From the NCBI GenBank assembly GCA_022446885.1, contig JAKVBU010000025.1, forward strand, positions 1 through 54,421: 54,421 bases of DNA. The letters are read 5' to 3'. Every line of letters starts with the position of its first letter. Position 1 is the stretch's first letter. This DNA comes from Phycisphaerales bacterium. Lineage in GTDB: Bacteria > Planctomycetota > Phycisphaerae > Phycisphaerales > SM1A02. Below the pieces are notes generated by a model. It saw nothing but the letters and a program-made list of their open reading frames with translations. It was not told where the DNA came from and made no database searches. Below, one piece after another: positions 50,585 through 54,421 of the stretch. Both the position numbers and the translations under genes were made by a program.

Positions 50585-51859
50585 CTATTGTTGCCCGGCG
50601 TTGGCCACCGGTGAGGCCCAATCGGCGTTGACCGTGGCGACCTGATCATCTTTCAGAAACAGGTAGAACAGATTGCCTTCCGAGAACTGCCGGCCGGCAA
50701 GGATCTCGGCCATGGGGCCGGTACCCAGATAGAGGTCGCAGCGGCCAGGCGCTCGAATGGCGCCGCCGGTGTCCTGATCCAGCATGAAGTGGGTGAATCG
50801 CTCCGGGCCGCCAGTGAAGGTGGCCGCTTCGGTGTCTACCAGCACAACGCCGCCGCGCGGGTAGATGGTCTTGTCGGTGGCGATCGAACGTCGAGCGGTA
50901 ACAGGAAAGCCCAATGACCCAGCGGGCCAGGAGCCCCCGTCGTATTCCTGAAAGAACACGTAGCTGTCGTTTTCCATGATGGCCTCTTCCACCACATGGG
51001 GTGATCGCTTCCACAGGCGTCGAATGGCGGGCATGCCCAATTCGTCGATGGGCACAAGGCCACGCTCGACCAGGGTCGCGCCCAGCCCCGTGTATGGGCG
51101 GTCGGTCTTGCCGGCGTAGCCCAGATAGAGGTCGCTGCCGTCGAGCATCTTCAGGCGGGCAGAGCCGTTGACATGCACCACGTAGGCGCTCAGGGGATCT
51201 TGCAGCCAGACAACCTCGGTTCCATCGAGAATGCCCGAAGACTCGATGTCACGTCGGTTGGGCCAAGGCACGAGCGATCCGTCTGGCAAACGTCGGCCGC
51301 GTGGTTCACCCGACACATCATCGGTCACCAGATCGGTGGGGCGCCCATAGAGGGGCACGGTGAAGCCGGGACGGCGATAGCGACTGGCCTTGAACGTGGG
51401 GGAGTAGTACCCGGTGAACAGCACCGTTCCCCGATCGTCGCAGCCAACCGACTCATAGACGTCGAAGTTCTGCAGCAGACGATCATGGAATGTCTGGAAG
51501 TCGGGCGAGGTCCGGAGCAACTCGCGAAAGGCGACGACGCTGGCACGTGCTTGATCGTGGTCAACCGAGTTTGCAGGGAACCACTGCACGGTGGAGGGTT
51601 TGTCAAACCAGGTGACCGACTCACCGCATGCATCCTGGAGAAAGAGATCTCGCTCGTCCCAAGCGGATCGGAAGTCGGGCATTCGGTTCGGGTCGGTGAT
51701 GCGCCGCAGCGCCGATGCCCCCTCGGGCAATGGCCGGCTGTAGTCTTTGCCCAGCGCTACATCTGCAGGCTGGGTCTTTTCTTGACTGCAGCCACCGAGC
51801 GTGGCCCCAAGACATGTTGCGATCAGCAGGGGTAGTACGTTCAGGCGCCTCATGCGCAT
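50585..51859 (-). CDS. mltA: Membrane-bound lytic murein transglycosylase A
   Basis: MltA cleaves peptidoglycan to 1,6-anhydromuropeptides at the outer membrane. The 424-residue lipoprotein precursor has lipobox LGGC (Cys 24), a central MltA domain with VLFTGYYSPTFKASRYR and RPYTGLGATLVERGLVP, and a C-terminal 3D domain with FMLDQDTGGAIRAPGRCDLYLG, which holds the catalytic Asp. An ATG at 51853 is two codons in and has GGAGG at the better 6-nt spacing, so translation may start there. It needs LspA (42839) for maturation. Convergent with the UbiD gene, divergent from tatA across 202 bp. Confidence 0.93.
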   Translation of the reverse strand: MRMRRLNVLPLLIATCLGATLGGCSQEKTQPADVALGKDYSRPLPEGASALRRITDPNRMPDFRSAWDERDLFLQDACGESVTWFDKPSTVQWFPANSVDHDQARASVVAFRELLRTSPDFQTFHDRLLQNFDVYESVGCDDRGTVLFTGYYSPTFKASRYRRPGFTVPLYGRPTDLVTDDVSGEPRGRRLPDGSLVPWPNRRDIESSGILDGTEVVWLQDPLSAYVVHVNGSARLKMLDGSDLYLGYAGKTDRPYTGLGATLVERGLVPIDELGMPAIRRLWKRSPHVVEEAIMENDSYVFFQEYDGGSWPAGSLGFPVTARRSIATDKTIYPRGGVVLVDTEAATFTGGPERFTHFMLDQDTGGAIRAPGRCDLYLGTGPMAEILAGRQFSEGNLFYLFLKDDQVATVNADWASPVANAGQQ

Positions 51860-52061
51860 CCTCCGAGCCGGTCGGGCGGGTGGGACAGACTGAGCCCCAA
51901 CTTGGGGCGTTCAGGCCTCTTATCGGCCATCCGAGGCGATCGTGGCCATCTTGGCCCTCGTCGATGCCTCAAGTGCACAGTACACTGGGCAGGACACCTC
52001 ACAGGTGTCGGATCTCAGACAGATCCGCCTGTACTCTGGCCCGACTGAAGGGAATGACCCC

Positions 52062-52379
52062 ATGGACTGCTGCCTGCCCCAATTCGACGCCCTGACGACC
52101 TCGCTGGCCATTTTCGGCCTGCCTGGCGGAACAGAGTGGATCGTCATTCTGGTCATCGGCCTGCTGGTCTTTGGTCGGCGGCTGCCCGAGGTTGGCCGCT
52201 CACTGGGGCGAAGCATCGTGGAGTTCAAGCGAGGGGTGAAGGGGATCGGCGACGAGATCGACTCTGAGTCGGGCAAGTCAACGGCGCCCCCTGAAACTGC
52301 CCGGATTACCGACGACTCGTCTCAGCAGGCTCAGACGGTGCAGGAACCTAAGGTCGAGACCGAGTCGCCCGCGTCCTGA
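52062..52379 (+). CDS. tatA: Sec-independent translocase subunit TatA/TatB
   Basis: TatA forms the pore-like part of the twin-arginine export system, needed for proteins such as the Gfo/Idh/MocA enzyme at 39440. The 105-residue product has an N-terminal extension of about 20 residues, one membrane helix (WIVILVIGLLVFG), the family hinge FGRRLPEVGRSLGRSI and an amphipathic helix, then an acidic, Ser/Thr-rich tail. The frame opens at 51942, but the ATG at 52062 is preceded by AAGGGA and fits the family. TatB is a fair alternative because tatC is not visible. Confidence 0.88.
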   Translation: MDCCLPQFDALTTSLAIFGLPGGTEWIVILVIGLLVFGRRLPEVGRSLGRSIVEFKRGVKGIGDEIDSESGKSTAPPETARITDDSSQQAQTVQEPKVETESPAS

Positions 52380-52392
52380 GTACGTGAGCGTC

Positions 52393-52398
52393 TATACT
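52393..52398 (+). promoter_or_regulatory. -10 TATACT of tRNA-Val
   Basis: TATACT ends 17 nt before the tRNA-Val 5' end. Confidence 0.55.
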
Positions 52399-52415
52399 GC
52401 CCCATCTGGCAACGC

Positions 52416-52489
52416 GGGCGATTAGTTCAGTTGGCTAGAACGCACGGATCACACCCGTGAGGTCACTGGTTCGAGTCCAGTATCGCCCA
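52416..52489 (+). tRNA. tRNA-Val (CAC)
   Basis: The 74-nt cloverleaf has acceptor GGGCGAT/ATCGCCC with discriminator A, anticodon stem CACGG/CCGTG with loop ATCACAC giving CAC, and T arm ACTGG TTCGAGT CCAGT. CCA is not encoded. A perfect 21-bp hairpin starts at the next base. Confidence 0.95.
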
Positions 52490-52534
52490 TTGAAACCACC
52501 GCCCGGTCGCGGAGCGACCGGGCGGTGGTTTCAA
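52490..52534 (+). terminator. Perfect 21-bp hairpin abutting tRNA-Val
   Basis: Bases 52490-52510 pair perfectly with 52514-52534 across a 3-nt GGA loop; 52489 and 52535 add a 22nd pair. No T tract follows, so it may aid tRNA 3' processing or terminate without a U run. Confidence 0.6.
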
Positions 52535-52535
52535 T

Positions 52536-52745
52536 GAGAGAGTCGAGAGTCGAAAGTCGAGAGTCGACCCGCCGCAGGCGGGGGGACGCGCGCCGTTTGA
52601 CTCGAGACTCGGTCTACTTTCGACTTTCGACTCTCGCGACCCCCAAGCCAGGCAGGTTCAAAGTAGCACCATGAGCACAGTCCACGAATCTGGCGACGAT
52701 CTTGCTGCCAGTTTTCAATGAGAGCCTCGAGCGTCGAAAGTCGAG
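52536..52745. repeat. REP-like repeat region with inverted and direct copies of a 16-mer
   Basis: GAGAGTCGAAAGTCGA at 52545-52560 is matched inverted at 52620-52635, with a CCCGCC/GGCGGG hairpin between. TTTCAATGAGAG plus GTCGAAAGTCGA recurs as a direct repeat at about 52529-52560 and 52713-52744. An exact copy of the 16-mer is also at 41783. No transposase or ORF is present. With the hairpins on each side this fills the gene-free gap 52490-52890. Confidence 0.7.
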
Positions 52746-52753
52746 TGACCTTT

Positions 52754-52802
52754 CCCCTTCTTTAGGTCCACTCTCTCATTTTGGGTGGACCTGCAGAAGG
52801 GG
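52754..52802. other. Strong hairpin in the tRNA-Val/sulfotransferase gap
   Basis: CCCCTTCT (52754-52761) pairs with 52795-52802 and AGGTCCAC (52764-52771) with 52785-52792, separated by a 2x2 internal loop. No U tract on either strand, so it is not a clear terminator. The rest, to 52890, shows nothing I can name. Confidence 0.5.
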
Positions 52803-52890
52803 TGAGGTCAAGTAAGCCGGGTGTTACTTGATGAAATGTAAGTACTGGACTCAATGAAGGCCGCTGGGGATGCCCAAGAGAGCGCTTCCC

Positions 52891-53904
52891 TCAACCGCGA
52901 AGACGCCGCCATGTTCTGCCCAGAATGTGCCGCGGGCTGCGCTTGAGAAAGGTCAGATAGACCCACGCATATCGGAGCGGCGCGACGCTCAGCGCAGCCC
53001 ACGCCCGCAGCCGAGTCATCAGCCCTTGTTCGCCCATCTCATGTGGCAATTGCGGGTAGTAGTGCGCCGCCAGATCGCGGGCCCCCAGCACACGCAGGGC
53101 TTGATCAACCTGCGCCACCTCGTGCGGCTTGAGCCGATCTACATACTGATAAATCCGTGATCGATTCAGACCCCGTGTTTCACTCTCCAGCACGTAGGGG
53201 TTCTCACTGGGATTGACGTGGGGCACATCCAGAAAGCTCGCATCAAACGGCGTGTCCAGCCACTGGCACAATGCTCGAACAGTTGCCTCTCCCTCGCCGG
53301 TGAGGTCTTCGTAGCGCACCATGCGAAATCGATCCGGATGAGACGCTGAAAGTGCACGGGCCAGCTTCAGCCCCTTGGCCCACGAGATGAGCGTGCTGGC
53401 CACCGCCTCCATGCGTGGATTGCGCCTACGCCTTGAGGCCACCAGATCCCACGGGTTGCGCAACATGTAGATCAGGCGAACATCAGGCCACGCATCGAGG
53501 ATCTCGCGGCCATAGAAGATGTATGAGGTGCCCTTCTGGGCCCAGCGCTCATCGCCGCGACGGGCGCTCACCCCGTCCATCGCCTCACGCCAAAGCGAGA
53601 GGGCGGGCAATTCTGGCTGCTCATTCCAGCGGCGGTCCACGAATGCATCCAGCCACGCTGCCTGATCGGGATCTTCCAACCCGATGGCCTCGACCAGCTT
53701 TCGGCCTCGGGCAGCGAGATCTGAGATGCCGTCGATCAGCCGATGCTGCTCCAGCAGCGTCGACTCCTCACTCTGGCCGTACCAGCCGGGCATGCGGCCC
53801 AGCAGCACCGTCAAGACCGTGTTGCCCGAATGCTGCCGCCCGGCGATCAGCACCGGGGGATCGGTGCTCGCATCAGACGCTTGTGTGGAAGTCGAGGTGG
53901 CCAC
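52891..53904 (-). CDS. Sulfotransferase family protein
   Basis: Sulfotransferases move sulfate from PAPS to sugars or other acceptors. The 5'-phosphosulfate loop is LIAGRQHSGNTV (residues about 19-30 from the chosen start) and the 3'-phosphate motif is LIYMLRNPWDLVASRRRR; a later VRYEDLTGEGEATVRALCQWL is the usual third landmark. I choose the GTG at 53904 (337 aa) because the longer frame to 54021 would run over the start of the divergent flippase-like gene; TACCCT lies 9 nt upstream. A role in modifying surface polysaccharide is inferred from that neighbour. Confidence 0.85.
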   Translation of the reverse strand: MATSTSTQASDASTDPPVLIAGRQHSGNTVLTVLLGRMPGWYGQSEESTLLEQHRLIDGISDLAARGRKLVEAIGLEDPDQAAWLDAFVDRRWNEQPELPALSLWREAMDGVSARRGDERWAQKGTSYIFYGREILDAWPDVRLIYMLRNPWDLVASRRRRNPRMEAVASTLISWAKGLKLARALSASHPDRFRMVRYEDLTGEGEATVRALCQWLDTPFDASFLDVPHVNPSENPYVLESETRGLNRSRIYQYVDRLKPHEVAQVDQALRVLGARDLAAHYYPQLPHEMGEQGLMTRLRAWAALSVAPLRYAWVYLTFLKRSPRHILGRTWRRLRG

Positions 53905-53977
53905 GAAGGCGGTAGGGTACCGATGGCGGGGGGCCTGCGTTGACCACCTTCCCTCGAATCGAACGCCCCTGGAACAC

Positions 53978-54421
53978 ATGGCAAGCGAAGCACTGCGAGG
54001 ACTGGTCCGCATCGGCAGCAATTACACGCGGCTACTGGCCACGTTGGTGTTCGGCATTCTGCTGGTGCCGCTGCTGGCGAGCTGGCTGGGGGCCGACGCG
54101 CTAGGCCTGTTCCTCTTCCTGATCGCACAGGCAGGACTGGCAGCGATCTTTCAAGACATCATGCGGACCAGCCTCATCCGTGAACTGGCCGCCGCCTGGC
54201 ATACACCCGTTGGAGACACGGCTGCCGGGATTGAGGCCTCAGACCCGTCATCCACGAGGCAGACGTTCGCTGACGCATCAGCCGCCGCATCGCTGGTGTG
54301 CGTGATCACTGCCCTGCTCGCGGTCGGGGCATTCGCAGTGCTGTGGGGCGTCGTGGGCTTCCTCAATATCCCGGGCGAGCAGTTCATCGAAGCGGCTCGT
54401 TGGATGCTCGTACTGGAGTGC
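53978..54421 (+). CDS. Flippase-like polysaccharide membrane protein, 3' end outside window
   Basis: The frame is open from the ATG at 53978 to the last base (148 codons). It starts RGLVRIGSNYTRLLATLVFGILLVPLLASWLGADALGLFLFLIAQAGLAAIFQDI, two amphipathic-to-hydrophobic helices of the type that open Wzx/MATE-like oligosaccharide flippases, followed by a polar loop (about residues 70-100) and a third helix (ASLVCVITALLAVGAFAVLWG). The N-terminal pattern supports the fold; the family cannot be confirmed without the rest. It is divergent from the sulfotransferase gene, 73 bp apart, which fits a polysaccharide locus beginning here. Confidence 0.65.
   Translation, partial: MASEALRGLVRIGSNYTRLLATLVFGILLVPLLASWLGADALGLFLFLIAQAGLAAIFQDIMRTSLIRELAAAWHTPVGDTAAGIEASDPSSTRQTFADASAAASLVCVITALLAVGAFAVLWGVVGFLNIPGEQFIEAARWMLVLEC

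Noticed and set aside
49318-50649. A 443-codon open frame antisense to the UbiD-family gene
   Set aside because: It mirrors a highly conserved gene and has no domain; long antisense frames are expected in GC-rich coding DNA.
52536-52745. CRISPR array
   Set aside because: Repeats are partly inverted, irregularly spaced and lack unique spacers of constant length; no cas gene is nearby.
53905-54021. Longer N-terminus for the sulfotransferase
   Set aside because: It would overlap the start of the divergent flippase-like gene and resembles no sulfotransferase N-terminus.

Overview
The window is GC-rich, gene-dense chromosomal DNA that most resembles a member of the Planctomycetota, probably Phycisphaerae. 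This is inferred from gene content, not from a marker search. The outer-membrane set (LpxB, GmhA-like, LspA, MltA, many lipoproteins) says diderm. A Tat-type Gfo/Idh/MocA oxidoreductase next to a PmoA-family lipoprotein, a DksA-like protein with an H1-like Lys/Ala tail, an FG-GAP/dockerin-tail pseudogene and NSS/AGCS symporters fit that phylum. I see no prophage, transposase or CRISPR array; this is mostly core genome.

Layout. 1-4.8 kb: a cut-off ORF, a DUF2752 protein and two related lipoproteins in a coupled run, then an amidohydrolase and a flavin-reductase-like gene. 4.8-6.2 kb: mraZ with TGGGN boxes upstream, a chain of hairpins ending in a strong intrinsic terminator, and convergent csrA. 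6.2-13.3 kb: nfu-like gene, then dapF, a C45 acyltransferase-like gene, a class-III aminotransferase, astA and tilS, mostly start/stop coupled. 13.3-20.2 kb (minus strand): M20 peptidase, large membrane protein, ABC ATPase, nadK, serS. 20.2-26.9 kb: pseudogene; cysteine desulfurase-gmhA-MauE/thioredoxin operon (minus); secreted protein, trxB, small lipoprotein. 26.9-35.7 kb: DAACS symporter, aspS, lpxB, a possible PD-(D/E)XK protein, AGCS and NSS symporters. 35.8-42.1 kb: hypothetical/YkgJ pair, cyclophilin-FKBP fusion, HNH protein, Gfo/Idh/MocA-PmoA pair, tRNA-Pro and tRNA-Ser. 42.1-54.4 kb: truB, lspA, DksA-like, accA, proC, ABC exporter pair, UbiD family, mltA, tatA, tRNA-Val, a repeat-rich 400-bp gap, a sulfotransferase and the start of a flippase-like gene.

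The strongest candidate for something new is the 5576-5862 interval between mraZ and csrA. Read on the plus strand it folds into successive hairpins whose loops repeatedly present A-N-GGA (ATGGAC twice, CGGA closed by A-U twice, ATGGAG once), and it ends in a perfect 13-bp terminator stem with a T tract. That is the architecture of CsrA-titrating RNAs (CsrB/RsmZ type), and it lies beside csrA itself.

A second window-wide regularity is a TANNNT hexamer placed 6-8 nt before the start codon of many genes that lack a Shine-Dalgarno sequence. It suggests that leaderless transcription is common here, and it was used to choose several starts. A smaller group (mraZ, csrA, the cyclophilin-FKBP gene, tatA, and the 23910 and 26502 genes) has a clear Shine-Dalgarno instead.
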